NCBI GenBank assembly: GCA_018292915.2
Contig: JACVVK020000496.1
Location: 181,001 to 245,000 of the forward strand
Direction of reading: 5' to 3'
DNA length: 64,000 nt
Source of the DNA: Batillaria attramentaria
Lineage: Eukaryota > Mollusca > Gastropoda > Batillariidae
Shown: positions 1 through 10,936 of the stretch, piece after piece
How positions within the stretch are numbered: the first letter of the stretch is position 1
Layout of the letters: each line of letters begins with the position of its first letter
Translations under genes and position numbers: made by a program
The notes under the pieces: model-generated
The model's database searches: none
Seen by the model: the letters and a program-made list of their open reading frames with translations, nothing else
Told to the model about the DNA's origin: nothing

Positions 1-680
1 GTGTCGGACTAGTAATAATATGCACGCACAGCCTTGCAGTCAAAGACGTTTTCAAATGAATGGACATCGTTTTCAAGAGTGTGTTCGGTAACCATAGGAG
101 CAACAAGTCTTAAAGGCGTACCCTGCACACGAACCGCGTCTATGGATAAGTTAGAGGGTGGGTGGGTGTTCAGATCGAGATCTCTGTCAATACTGGCCTT
201 CATTTACAGGCCGTCTCAAATAGTGTGCGTTGTGAGCACTTTCTCTCACCATGATAGTACTCTTGACATAAAACCCAAACAAACAAACAAACAAACAAAG
301 GAGTCAGTGAATCAGATACAATGCTCTAGCCCTTTACTCTTCACAAAATGTATGGGTCTTGGCGGACCCACATCGTCGGGATAGGTATATACATTGAAAT
401 CGCTCTTTGAAAAGTATGGATCCTGGAGGTCCCACATAGTAATTTGTGTGTAGTTAAAATTAAGGGATTGTTTACTTGTTTACTTGTTCATCAATAATTA
501 TACAATTTTAGCATGACGTAGCCTTTAAGGGGTTTGGAAAACTCCTAAAATGTCAGTGAAAAAGGTCCAATAGTTTATGAGATATTTGAAGTTAATCACC
601 CTTCTGGGTCCTGATAGTGCGGTAAAGGTTGGCCATACTTCAGACAGAACCGGCTGTCACGTTCCCCATTTGTCACTCAG
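1..680. other. Gene-free left edge
   Basis: No coding frame, RNA gene or element is recognised here. A short (CAAA)n run lies near 276-300. The 116-codon open frame at 34-384 has no recognisable domain and no counterpart upstream of the other units, so it is treated as chance. Confidence 0.4.
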
Positions 681-689
681 TCAGTGATC

Positions 690-1290
690 CGGCGACAAAA
701 ACACACTACTAAGTTATAATACAGAAATTGACTATATCAAAGGCCGCGGTAGTTCTGCTTCATTGAACACGCGGATCGTTCTTTGCTTTACGTTCCGTGC
801 ACACCACTAAGGTAAACATTATCCAGTTGCTTTTGTCGCTCTAGAGCGGATAGGGCATGACGACACTAGCTGTGTGTCATGTTTAACCTGTAACCGGCGG
901 ACAAAAACGTTCAGTACAGATACCCCACCCTCTGTCAACCCACCTCTCAACTTGTTTCTCCGTCATGAGAGATAGGAGTGAAGGGAGGAGGGTGGGTCAG
1001 TGGGGACAGTATGAATTACCCGTGCTAAGTTTGGCACAGTCAGTAAAGACACTCGCGCTACGATCATTACAGTACTTCAGCTCAAGTTAAGCCAGCGGGA
1101 CATGGTTGTGTATGTATATTGTACATGTTGTTTCAGGCATTATTTCACTGTGAGGAAGTTTCTCAGTCGGACAGCGAGACTTGCTGACGCACAAACTGAC
1201 ACGGATAAAACTGTTTGATAGACATGAGAGATGGAATGAACCCTTTACAACATGTTTCTGAATTGCAGCTTAGGACGTCAAAGTCTATGA
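690..1290 (+). promoter_or_regulatory. Conserved 5' flank of unit 1
   Basis: This block is shared with the regions upstream of unit 2 (about 21310-21880) and unit 4 (about 56080-56620), including a stretch around a CACACCACTAAGG core and a later purine-rich AGGGAGGAGGGTGGG segment. Its repeated position just upstream of exon A suggests promoter or 5' UTR sequence. No clear TATA box or initiator could be assigned. In unit 1 the block joins the repeat-coding part of exon A abruptly, so the usual start region seen in units 2-4 is missing. Confidence 0.35.
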
Positions 1291-1291
1291 A

Positions 1292-3142
1292 ATGAACTTG
1301 GATTACTTCTTCTTACCAGTCACCACCTCACCAGCAGTCATCGCCCAAGTCACCACCTCACCAGCAGTCACCACCCCAGTCACCACCTCACCAGCAAATA
1401 CCGCCCAAATCACCACCTCATCAGCAGCCACAACTGCAGTCACCACCTCACCAGTAACTACTACTATAGTCACCACCTCACCAGTAACTACTACACCAGT
1501 CACCACCTCACCAGTAACAACTACACCATCTACCACTTCAAGCACAGCGACTACACGACAGACTTTGGAGAATGAGTGGAGACGCGTGGTGACGTCACTA
1601 TACCGTGACCTTGACACCCGGACTTACTGTGTACCGCCCTGCATCATGAACCGTGTGCCGTATGATAGAGACACTGTTGCCGGGCAACCGGCCCTGGTGT
1701 TGCGACCTTTACCGGGATTTGTAACGTCGGGCAGTCGTCCGATGTTCACGGTCTCACCTCCAGGCAACAGACCTAGCGCGATGGGACAACACTCATCACA
1801 TAGAATGTGGAGCCGGGAGTATAACTGTACTGAGCTGACTACGACAAAGAGAGACCAGAAGCCGTCACTACAGACAGCTAGGAAGACATGTCAAGAAACA
1901 GTTCAACACACGTCTCGTGCAACACCAAGTCACTCAGCATACAGCATGTGGACACGGGAATATGTCCCCATTACCCAGCCAATCAACATACCGCAAACTG
2001 ACCACAGTCTGTGGAGCCGAGAGCAGCATCCAGTCGCTCAGATAAGCCATCACACACGTCAAGGATCAGCCCAGCAGGCAAGCCAAAACACACCTCAAGG
2101 ATCAGCCCAGCAGACAAGCCAAAACACACGTCAAGGATCAGCCCAGCAGACAAGCCAAAACACACCTCAAGGATCAACCCAGCAGACACGCCAAAGCACA
2201 CCTCAAGGATCAGCCCAGCAGGCAAGCCGAAACACACCTCAAGGATCAGCCCAGCAGACAAGCCAAAACACACCTCAAGGATCAGCCCAGCAGACAAGCC
2301 AAAACACACCTCAAGGATCAACCCAGCAGACACGCCAAAGCACACCTCAAGGATCAGCCCAGCAGGCAAGCCAAAACACACCTCAAGGATCAGCCCAGCA
2401 GGCAAGCCAAAACACACCTCAAGGATCAGCCCAGCAGACAAGCCAAAACACACCTCAAGGATCAGCCCAGCAGGCAAGCCAAAACACACCTCAAGGATCA
2501 GCCCAGCAGGCAAGCCAGAACACACCGCAAGGATCAGCCCAGCACACAAGCCAAAACACACCTCAAGGATCAGCCCAGCAAACACGCCAACACACACCTC
2601 AAGCAACTCCGAGTCACTCGTCAACGCACAGTCTGTGGACCCAAGAGCAGCATCCAGTCGCTCAGCCAATCAACGTGCAGGAAACCGACTCACGTGACGA
2701 CTTCGCCCAACAGCACGTGCTGTACTGTCTACAGACGCTAGGAGAGCAGCGACAGGAAGCCATGTTTGTGATGTCGGCACTAAACTTCACTGACTACCTG
2801 AAGAAGCTGGATGCTACCCACGCTGCTCAGTTCCCGCTACCCGGGGATCTTCCCGCCACACAGCGGGAGGGCGACTTTGACGTCATTGTCATACACCGCA
2901 AATACGGCGTCCTGCTCGGGGAGATCAAGTCAGTGGGTATCCATGGCAACAACCCAACAGACAAAGCTGTGGCTGACAAGGTCAGCAAGGCCGTGAAACA
3001 GCTGGACAAGTGTGAGAGGGTTGTGAATCACGTGATGAGTGACGTGGCGCCGGGAGTGAGTGTCCGCAAAACGCTGATCCTGCCCTACATCAGCAGGACG
3101 CAGCTACAGCACGTGTTGGATGGAGACAGTCAGCTGGCACAG
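1292..3142 (+). CDS. Unit 1 exon A: repeats plus PD-(D/E)XK nuclease
   Basis: The exon has 617 codons and ends at a CAG/GTCAGA donor in phase 0. Residues 9-90 are Thr/Ser/Pro repeats (TTSPVTTTPV type). They are followed by a conserved segment (NEWRRVVTSLYRDLDTRTYC ... PLPGFVTS), then four copies of a short [ML]W[ST][RQ]E motif. Next come about 15 copies of the 12-residue repeat QGSAQQTSQNTP (near 2050-2605), then the nuclease with GDFD and GEIK (2872-2930). It shares the segment between the conserved domain and the repeats with unit 2 rather than with units 3 and 4. The frame is open up to the donor; reading past it stops at 3211. Confidence 0.75.
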
Positions 3143-3979
3143 GTCAGAAACTCTCTTTGTCTGCACAATTTATCATCATACATGTACTTTATTGTACATA
3201 ACGGAGGCTGACACATAACAAGTTCATTTCGCAGACTCCGTAACTTGTACACCGTTCAGACGAACACGCTCCTATTACATTGTATTACAGAAACACGGCT
3301 TCCTTTCAACGTGCCGTGCTTTTCATGCTTTAACATGTCCGTGAAAGTTTCTATAAATAGACCAGCCACCCAGACTTTGCCGCAAAGCAAATAGGTATTA
3401 CGCTGACACGCGTCCCGTTATGTTAAATCTTGTCAAGTGTCAAATGCACGGGCTAGGTGCATTCACTCAAACAAAAATATCCCTTTTTTCACGGGTCCAC
3501 GCTATATCCAGGGGCATTCAGGCCCCCTCACAAACCTATGACGTCAAACGCGTCATGGGTTTGTGCCCCCCCCCCCCCCCCCTCGCGCTGCTGCCTCGCC
3601 ACGCGGCGGTTCGCTCGCTTAAATCGAACGCATCCCTGTAATTTAGCCTCATCCTGCTATGTCAGAAAGGTAATTCCTACGTTCCTCCACCGTGCGCGTG
3701 GTAGTATAATATATCAATTCAGCAACGCGAATAGGTCTAATAAGAGACCGTGACCGTACTGCCGAGACGCTTTGTACTAAAAGCTGCCCGGAAACAAACG
3801 AACGCTTCCATGGGCTGGATGAGTCTGGAATGTCAATGATTTTGGCGGAACTGAACAACCATTTTTGCTCGGGGGGGGGGGGGGGGGGGGGTGAGTGTGT
3901 GTGTCACATACATACTTTACATTTCTTGCTTCTTGCACGGTTGTTTGAAATGTAAACAGGTGGCTGATGCGTTGATTTA

Positions 3980-3983
<4 letters not shown>

Positions 3984-4043
<60 letters not shown>
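3984..4043. repeat. (CA)n microsatellite
   Basis: Uninterrupted CA dinucleotides inside the foldback element. A second tract lies at about 4200-4246. Confidence 0.95.
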
Positions 4044-4051
<8 letters not shown>

Positions 4052-4199
4052 TGGCGTTTCACGTGTTTTTCGTCACATATCGCGAAACGGCGGCGAGACC
4101 AGAAAACATTTACATGACAGGTCACATCACTGGCCATGGTGCTCTAAGATGTCTTTTCACTTGAAAAAAAAACTTGACAGCAACAACAACAACAACAAC

Positions 4200-4246
<47 letters not shown>

Positions 4247-5873
4247 TGTGCTTTATTCTCTTTTTTTCACAAAACGGGGAGACTAGAACAAAAAAACCCT
4301 TACAACACAGATCACATCATCAACAAAGCAGCTATTAGATGTCTGTAAAATTCGCGCACCTGGCACAACTGCTCCAAGTCTTATGCGTCTTAATACTGTC
4401 GTCATCAGTCTCTCAAGACGCTTTCTCGCGTTGTTGAATTTATCAACGATGCATTCATGTACATGCAGGGCCATTTGTTGGAATTATATGTACGCAGGGG
4501 CACTGATATACCTTATGTAGAGGTACTGACTCGGGTTATTGCAGGGGCACTGATATACCTTATGTAGGGGTACTCGGGTTATTGCAGGGGCATTCATGTA
4601 CCTGACACATGATGTGTTTTGGCATGTCATATATCCCACCAACCACACTGATTTCCGTCTTCACGTGTTTTATTATCTATTATCATGATACCGCTTACTA
4701 ATAATGTACATGCAGGGCCATTTGTTATATGCACAGAGGGCTCTGATATACATTATGTAGGGGCACTCGGGTTACTGCAGGGGCATTCATGTACCTGACA
4801 TTTGATGTGTTTTGAGCATGCCATATGTCCCACCAATCGCCCTTCTTGTCGTCTTCAAGTGTTTTATTGTTTTTATCGTGACAGCGCTTACGAATAATGT
4901 ACATTCTATTCTAAACAGAGAGGCCTCTACGTTACGATGGGTTCCAGGGTGGTCACAGTGACTTGATCTGTACACGCACGTATGAAAAATAAAACACTGA
5001 AAACAAAAGAACCACGAGTACAGACACACACTCGGTAAATTGGTCTTTCCGGCCACCACATATCGCGAAACAGAAACAAACTTAAAAGACAGATCACATC
5101 CCTGGGCAAGGAGCTATCACTGAGTAGGTTGGGGGTCTTTCAATGTCACGCACGTGGCACAACTGTTCCGAACCTATTGCGTTTGAATACTGTCGTGATC
5201 TCTCACGATGCTCTCTTGTATCAGTTGTGGAATTGATCAACGATTCAATCACTCATGTTCATGCAGGGCCATTTGTTAGATTTATAATTATGTTTTTACA
5301 CACGCAGGGGCACTGACATCCCTTTTGTAGGGGCAATCGGGTTCATGCAGGGGCGGCCGGGCATTCATGTACCTGACACAAGGCGTGTTTTGGGCATGTC
5401 GCATTTCCGCCAACCACATTTCCCGTTGTCTTCAGGTGGTTTTTTATCTGGTTTCATGATAGCACTTACTAATAATGTTCATTCGTGTACACACAGGGCC
5501 ATTTGTTAGCATTATATGTACGCAGGGGCACTGACATACCTTATGTAGGGGCACTCGGGGTCATGCAGGGGCATTCATGTACCTGACACCCGATGTGTTT
5601 GGGGCATGTCATGTGTCCCACCAACCAACCTTCCTTTCGTTTTCAGGTGTTTTATTGTTTTTTTTTTCCATAATAGGGCTTACTGATAAATGTAGATTTT
5701 ACTTTAAACAGAGAAGCCTTAACCTTTCTTTCACATTCAGTTATCTCACATGGCACACCTGATCACAAGACATTGCGTCTCCGTGCTGCCATGATTTTGT
5801 ACGATGTTCTCCAGGGTGTTTAACATGTCTTTGCATGCACGTATGACAAAAAAAAAAAAAAACAAAAAAACCG

Positions 5874-5894
5874 CACACACACACACACACACGC

Positions 5895-5952
<58 letters not shown>
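5874..5952. repeat. (CA)n microsatellite
   Basis: CA dinucleotides with two CG interruptions, preceded by an A-rich stretch. Translations in both directions are artefacts. Confidence 0.95.
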
Positions 5953-5954
<2 letters not shown>

Positions 5955-6826
5955 GGAAAATTAGTCGTTATTGTCCTTTCCCATCACGCATCGCGAAACA
6001 GGGAGACCCGGCAGAAAACACTTACAAGACAGATTACATCACTGGCCAAGGAGCTATTAGGTGTCTTTTAAAATCACGCACGTGGCACAACCAGTGTTCC
6101 GAGGCTATCCAGTGTTATGATCTCTCGTAATAATATCATGATAACACAGCAGGAAATGTGGTTTGTAGGACATATGACGTGCATAAGAACGCAGCATGTG
6201 TCGGGTACATGAATGCCCCTGCAGGAACACGAGTGCCCCTGTGTGCATATAATGCTATCAAATGGCCTTGCATGTACATGAATGCTTTGTTTATGAATTG
6301 AACAACACGAGAAAGCATCAGTGGTGAGGGATCGCGACAGTATTAAGATGAAGTGGGCTTGGAACTTTTAATTCCTGCAAAATCGTGCGACTAGGCAAGG
6401 TTTGCCATGCCCGGGGCAGGTTTTAGTACGACATGCCAGTACTGCATCTCCGTAGTACTGTCATGGCCTATTACGATGGTTTCTCATGTTGTTGAGTTGA
6501 TTTACTGCAACGCGTACGGTGGAGGAACATCGGACTGACATAGCAGAGTAACGATAAACGAGCGCCTGCACAAACGATCGAACGAACCGAGCTGGTGAGA
6601 GAAAGAAGGATCGCACAAACCCATGACGCGTTTGACGTCATAGCTTCGTGGGGGTGCTCCAATGCCCCTGGAAACAAACACCACCTTTTTCACGAATTGA
6701 GACTTTATTTAAAGGCCACCTTGACCTGTATGTTTACTCTACACATGTTGACCTCAGCAGCCAGTCAACCATTTGCTTTAGAGTCAGTGTAAACTGTCGC
6801 GTGACGATGAATACGAACTTTTTCAG

Positions 6827-7029
6827 CGGGTGTGTGGGTGTGTGGGTGCTCCAGACGTGAGAGCGGCCGTGGCGCTGTGTGTGTGTAGTGACGTCATGTC
6901 TGACCGCACCACGCCCTGGCACGTGGACGCCGCTGTACTCGGGAAACTGGACAGTTGGTGGACACAGCGCGTGGCGTGTAGAACGGACCCCACAATGTCA
7001 CGTGATCTGTATGAAACACTTGTCAGCAG
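6827..7029 (+). CDS. Unit 1 exon B
   Basis: The exon is 203 bp, from a TTTTTCAG acceptor to an AGCAG/GTGAGG donor, phase 0 in and phase 2 out. It encodes the linker between nuclease and helicase (VGAPDVRAAVALCVCSDV ... WHVDAAVLGKLDSWW). It is almost invariant between units, in contrast to exons C-E. Confidence 0.75.
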
Positions 7030-7156
7030 GTGAGGAAGCCTATCATACAATATTCCAGGCGTTAGTTAGTTTGTGCTGAAGCAGGAAACGTGAAGTTAGT
7101 TGACTGTACAAAGTATATACGTGTTTGAATAGAGATTACTTTCATTGTACAGTTAC

Positions 7157-7224
7157 AAGTAGTAGTAGTAGTAGTAGCAGTAGCAGTAGCAGTAGCAGCA
7201 GTAGTAGTAGTAGTAGTAGTAGTG

Positions 7225-7255
<31 letters not shown>

Positions 7256-7310
7256 TAGTAGTAGTAGTAGTGGTAGTAGTAGTAGTAGTAATAGCAGCAG
7301 CAGCAGCATT
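7157..7310. repeat. (GTA)n/(GCA)n microsatellite
   Basis: Trinucleotide array in intron B-C of unit 1 that opens all six frames and yields spurious poly-Ser, poly-Thr and poly-Val translations. Shorter versions occupy the same place in unit 2. Confidence 0.9.
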
Positions 7311-7481
7311 CATCCAAAATAGGATAATGTCCCTTATAGTTTTTCTCGCGATTCATACAACAACAACAACAACAGTATTTTGTCGATACGGGGAGTGGGA
7401 TATGAGTGCACAACGCTTCATACCTTAAAAATTATTATTATTATAATTATCATTATTACTGTGCATATTATTATTATTGTT

Positions 7482-7984
7482 TTTTTTTTTTTTTTTGGCT
7501 GCCACAACTCTTTGCCGACTCCAGTGGTGTTCTTCCCTGGTAATGGGTGGAATCCACGGAGGGCTCGGAAGCTAGGGCAATTTTTTTTTTTATTATGCAT
7601 GATGATGGAGATGAGGATGATGGTAAGATGATGCTATGGAGGTCCATGTGGTTTGGGACTGCGGGACAGGGCCGCATTCCACGCTTCCTGTCATAAATAT
7701 CCCGGCATTAACCAGGCCCGGGAACTACGGCACCTGCGGTGCCGGCCGTGTAATCATCCACATCATAGGACGTGTCATACCAAGGGAAACACCCCCAAAG
7801 TCGTACCCGTGAAGTGGGTGAAGCTCGGCTGTGTGGCAACAGCCTCCCCATTGGGCCCATAGCACACCCGCTCAGGGTAGGAGCCGACCTAGGTAGGAAA
7901 AATCCCGCTTGCCTCGGCTGGGACTCGAACCCGGGTCTCCCGGTCCATAGTCCGAAGTGCTAACCACTACACTACGGGGGCCGG
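7482..7984 (-). mobile_element. tRNA-derived SINE, type a
   Basis: On the - strand it carries an internal B-box-like GGTTCGA-type element (complement near 7920-7945) and ends in a T/A-rich tail. A 16-bp duplication TATTATTATTATTGTT flanks it (7466-7481 and 7985-8000), although this lies in TAT-rich sequence. The closest relative in the window is 49570-50106. The site is empty in units 2-4. Confidence 0.75.
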
Positions 7985-8146
7985 TATTATTATTATTGTT
8001 GTTGTTGTTACTATGCATTACAATCTTTCATATACATGCACAGTGTAGTTATTTTCGTTATAAACATTTATAAAAAATATTTCATTTTTGTTTCACTGAA
8101 CAAACATACTGTAAACAATTGAAATAAGTGCAATTTAAAAACAAAC

Positions 8147-8149
8147 TGT

Positions 8150-8189
<40 letters not shown>

Positions 8190-8190
8190 C
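8147..8190. repeat. (CAA)n before exon C
   Basis: A CAA run precedes the exon C acceptor in every unit, with different copy numbers (long in units 1 and 2, short in units 3 and 4). Confidence 0.85.
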
Positions 8191-8217
8191 TTGTTTGCCT
8201 TTTCTGTATGTTGACAG

Positions 8218-8709
8218 GTTTGTGGGCCCGGCAACAACAGTCCGTGTTCACTGCGTCATCCCCCCGCGCGTGGAGGTGCGGACACTGGGGGAGGCCGTGT
8301 CAGAACTCGGCCGGCGACTTGCGCTTCTCGTCCTCACCCCCGGGCAACTCGACCTGCTCACCAGATCACCAGCACACGTCTGTCTGACCGGCCCCCCGGG
8401 CACCGGCAAGACTGTAGTGCTGGTCGTGAAGGGGCTGGTCGGGGCGCGTCAGGGACATCCTGTGGTTGTACTCTGTCTCGATCCTGGCAGCCTTGCGGTG
8501 TCACGCCTGATACAGCAGCAGCTGGTGATGACCCTGCAGGCAGACCCCACAACACAACAAGCGGCCGCCGCCGTGCACTTCCTGTACTATGACCTGTACA
8601 ACCGGCCTGGAGATGTGGAGGCGGCGCTTCAGACACTTCAGTCACTGGTGCCGACAACACGGGAACAACAGCTTCACGTGCTGATAGACGAGGCCGGCTT
8701 TACAGAGAG
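8218..8709 (+). CDS. Unit 1 exon C: helicase Q motif, Walker A, Walker B
   Basis: The exon is 492 bp, from a TTGACAG acceptor to a GAGAG/GTAGGT donor, phase 2 to phase 2. It encodes LTPGQLDLL (Q motif), GPPGTGKT (Walker A), a motif Ia region reading VVVLCLDPGSLA, and HVLIDEAGF (Walker B). The residues next to motif Ia and after DEA differ from the other units, while the catalytic GKT and DE are kept. Confidence 0.8.
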
Positions 8710-9697
8710 GTAGGTGACTACAGTACTGCACGTGTAGGTGTGACAGGTGACAAGATATAGGTAAAATGTCACGCTACACTTGTGTTACCCATAACGTGAC
8801 AGAGACGGTACGTGGAAATGACAAAACATGAATCATTTATGATCGAGTCTTTTTCACCAACAAGACGATGATGAAGAGTTTATTACTGGAGTGATACTGG
8901 TGTCGTCATGACAACAGCCAGTTCCTGCAGCACGTTCTGGTTTCTCAAAAAAAAACAAAAAAAAAACAACCTGTTTATTTGTGATAGTCTCCGGAGAAAT
9001 GTTATTGTTAATTTAACATGTAAAGAACGACAACTGAGGTTCGACCTTGGTGACGCATATAACCTGGTTCTCTCCCTCACTTTACTCCATCCAAGTATTA
9101 TAACAGTTGTTATGTTTTCCTGGTAATCAGCTCTTTATGTTTTCAAATCTCTTTCAATGTCTCAATATTGGACGCACAATATTTTGTTTTTCTGTTGAAT
9201 CAAAACACCATAATTATCTTGTGCGCATACGTGATGCTGTCTACATCAGTTGTGACACGTGATCACGGCTGACGTCAGGTGTTTCGTTTTCCCTGTGAAA
9301 TGAAGCGAGTATCGATGATTGGCTCCTTTCAGTGATCGACTGACCAGACAACTTGACTGTTTCCTATAAACACTAGACAAGGTTCACAATCGAAGTTGTG
9401 AAACCATTATTTATCTCCCCTCTCGTAATGCTTGTTACTCGTACGTCTTATGTCGCCGGAAGTGTGTAGCGGGGTGTGTGTAGTGGCGGATAGCTAACAT
9501 GCGCAGACTGGACACACAAAGGGTTCAACTCAAGGCTTGGAGAACAGTTGTAAGCTGATCTTTTAATGGTGAAGTCGGGACCATTAGCATAACATCTTCA
9601 TCATCATCATGATCACGTTCATGTTCACGTTCACTTTTACGTTCACGTTCAAGTTCAAGTTCAAGTTCAAACCCTGAAATATAAAGTCAAGTAATCA

Positions 9698-10117
9698 GTG
9701 TCTAGACTAACAGTTACAACTGAACTTTTGAACAGTTACAAAATACAAGTTACAAACAATCCCATGTACAATGATCAGTCTTATGACAATAAATTTGATG
9801 ACAGTGTATATAAAATCATTCCTAATTACAATAGTACTAAAGATACAGTTGAACATTGCTTTATTGACAATTTAGTACATTTGGTACAGTGGCACATACG
9901 TTATTTGTGGAACAAGAAGTTACAACAAAATCAGTTCAGGTGGTTCATGACAGCAGAACCTTTCCTGAAGCAGGCTGTGACTCGAATGGTATACAGAGCT
10001 GATACTCAGTATGCTGTATCAGTGAGTACTAGTACAGTGATTACATCTCAAGATGCAGAAAGCATGCTGTCTGTGGAGCAAAAGAAAGGCAAGACCGGTT
10101 TACTCTGTCTTTCATAA
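9698..10117 (+). CDS. Open frame of 139 codons, unknown function (copy 1)
   Basis: The frame begins at GTG; the first ATG is near 9761 (MYNDQSYDNKF), giving about 118 residues. The composition is polar and protein-like (LVHLVQWHIRYLWNKKLQQN), but no family is recognised and no signal peptide or membrane segment is visible. It is repeated at 45443-45862 and 62011-62430 with one difference (Pro here, His in the others). The surrounding non-coding DNA is equally conserved, so identity alone does not show coding. It might be an exon of a nested gene or part of an old mobile element. Confidence 0.3.
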   Translation: MSRLTVTTELLNSYKIQVTNNPMYNDQSYDNKFDDSVYKIIPNYNSTKDTVEHCFIDNLVHLVQWHIRYLWNKKLQQNQFRWFMTAEPFLKQAVTRMVYRADTQYAVSVSTSTVITSQDAESMLSVEQKKGKTGLLCLS

Positions 10118-10212
10118 ATCTACTGCCAGTCACCGTCATGCTTGAATGAATACTACTGATGTGTGATGCACATGTTTCTAGCTATGTGAGCTGTGCTGGG
10201 CTTTGTGCAATG

Positions 10213-10213
<1 letters not shown>

Positions 10214-10280
<67 letters not shown>
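10214..10280. repeat. (TG)n microsatellite
   Basis: TG dinucleotides in the 1-kb block; also at about 45959-46013 and 62527-62585 with different lengths. Confidence 0.95.
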
Positions 10281-10283
<3 letters not shown>

Positions 10284-10571
10284 GACTTATCACTTGTACT
10301 TCTTTATACACTATACTTATATACCGCTTCAGATTCTTATCATTTAAAGTAAACTAATTAACACTAATACTAATTAACTAATACTAATACCACGCATGTA
10401 ACTAATAATAACTCATCTCACTAATATAGTACTAACTATGTGACTTTCACTCTGCTACAAGTGCTGTCTATTGATCGTGATGTACATAACGATAGTGTAC
10501 AGTCCCTGACAAAAAGTAAACGACAGTGGTCGATACAAGTGTCGTGACTCCCTCCCCGTTCTCTGTAACAG

Positions 10572-10936
10572 GAACGTCGGCCCGGCCACACAGAGACTGG
10601 TGAGAGAACTGCTGGCAGCCTGTGGACCGCGCCTCTCTCTCTGGGCCGCTAGTGTGGGCAACACCAACATCCCTACAGAACTATAGGCCGAGCCGGTCAC
10701 GGTGCCCCTAAGATCATGTCCGGCTGTTGTTAGAGAAGTGGCGAGGGGAGTCAGCAGCTTTAGTAGCGTCCACAACTACAGTGACAGCGGCACGCCTTCC
10801 CCCAGTGACGGGCCCCGGGTCATCCGGTTACGTCATGAAGGCGGGGACCACAGCGGACGATGGCCCGTGGAGTGCTGGAGATGTGGAGCGATGGTGGCGC
10901 GAGTGTTGACGGAGGACCTCCATGTGGGTGTGACGG
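10572..10936 (+). pseudogene. Unit 1 exon D with in-frame TAG
   Basis: Acceptor GTAACAG and donor ACGG/GTATGT match the other units, and the length (365 bp) is unchanged. TAG at 10684-10686 replaces CAG after IPTEL. Downstream the frame remains intact through the motif IV-like LRSCPAVVREVAR and the segment CWRCGAMVARVLTEDLHVGV, so the stop looks recent. Confidence 0.75.

Larger units (their letters stand above)
3494..6684. mobile_element. 3.2-kb foldback element with long inverted ends
   Basis: This segment is present only in intron A-B of unit 1. The ends are inverted copies of one another over roughly 200 bp with gaps: 3494-3720 matches the reverse complement of about 6490-6684, sharing CCAGGGGCATT and TATGACGTCAAACGCGTCAT. 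The flanks CTTTTTTCACG (3483-3493) and CTTTTTCACG (6685-6694) look like a 9-10 bp target duplication; the single uninterrupted site is seen in unit 4 near 59103-59115. Long inverted ends with a 9-10 bp duplication suggest a Mutator-like or foldback transposon. The interior holds repeated modules with CAGGGGCA motifs (about 4450-5620, and inverted at 6190-6290) and (CA)n tracts. No transposase is seen. Confidence 0.6.
9464..10462. other. 1-kb block in intron C-D (unit 1 copy)
   Basis: It is present in units 1, 3 and 4 and absent from unit 2, where the flanks join at 26846-26852. The left junction reads GAAGTG and the right one CAAGTG, so AAGTG (5 bp) is repeated at the edges and occurs once in unit 2. 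It is either an insertion with a 5-bp duplication or a microhomology deletion in unit 2. It contains a GTTCAC/GTTCAAG hexamer array (9625-9670), the 139-codon frame, a (TG)n tract and AACTAATACTAAT repeats. Confidence 0.6.

Noticed and set aside
1983..2669. 228-codon frames on both strands over the Gln-rich array of unit 1 (also at 41074-41733 and 57510-58256 on the - strand)
   Set aside because: A 36-bp repeat keeps any stop-free frame open; these have no domains and vanish in unit 2, which lacks the array.
5741..6130. Cys-Val and Thr-His frames over (CA)n tracts throughout the window
   Set aside because: Pure translation of dinucleotide repeats.
6830..7079. Alternative exon B frame MCVVTSCLTAPRPGTWTPL (also in the other units)
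   Set aside because: Does not match the phases of exons A and C; the frame with WHVDAAVLGKLDSWW joins them correctly.
9601..9670. TTCACG/TTCAAG hexamer run as telomere-like sequence
   Set aside because: Does not match known animal telomere repeats and is short; treated as a microsatellite.
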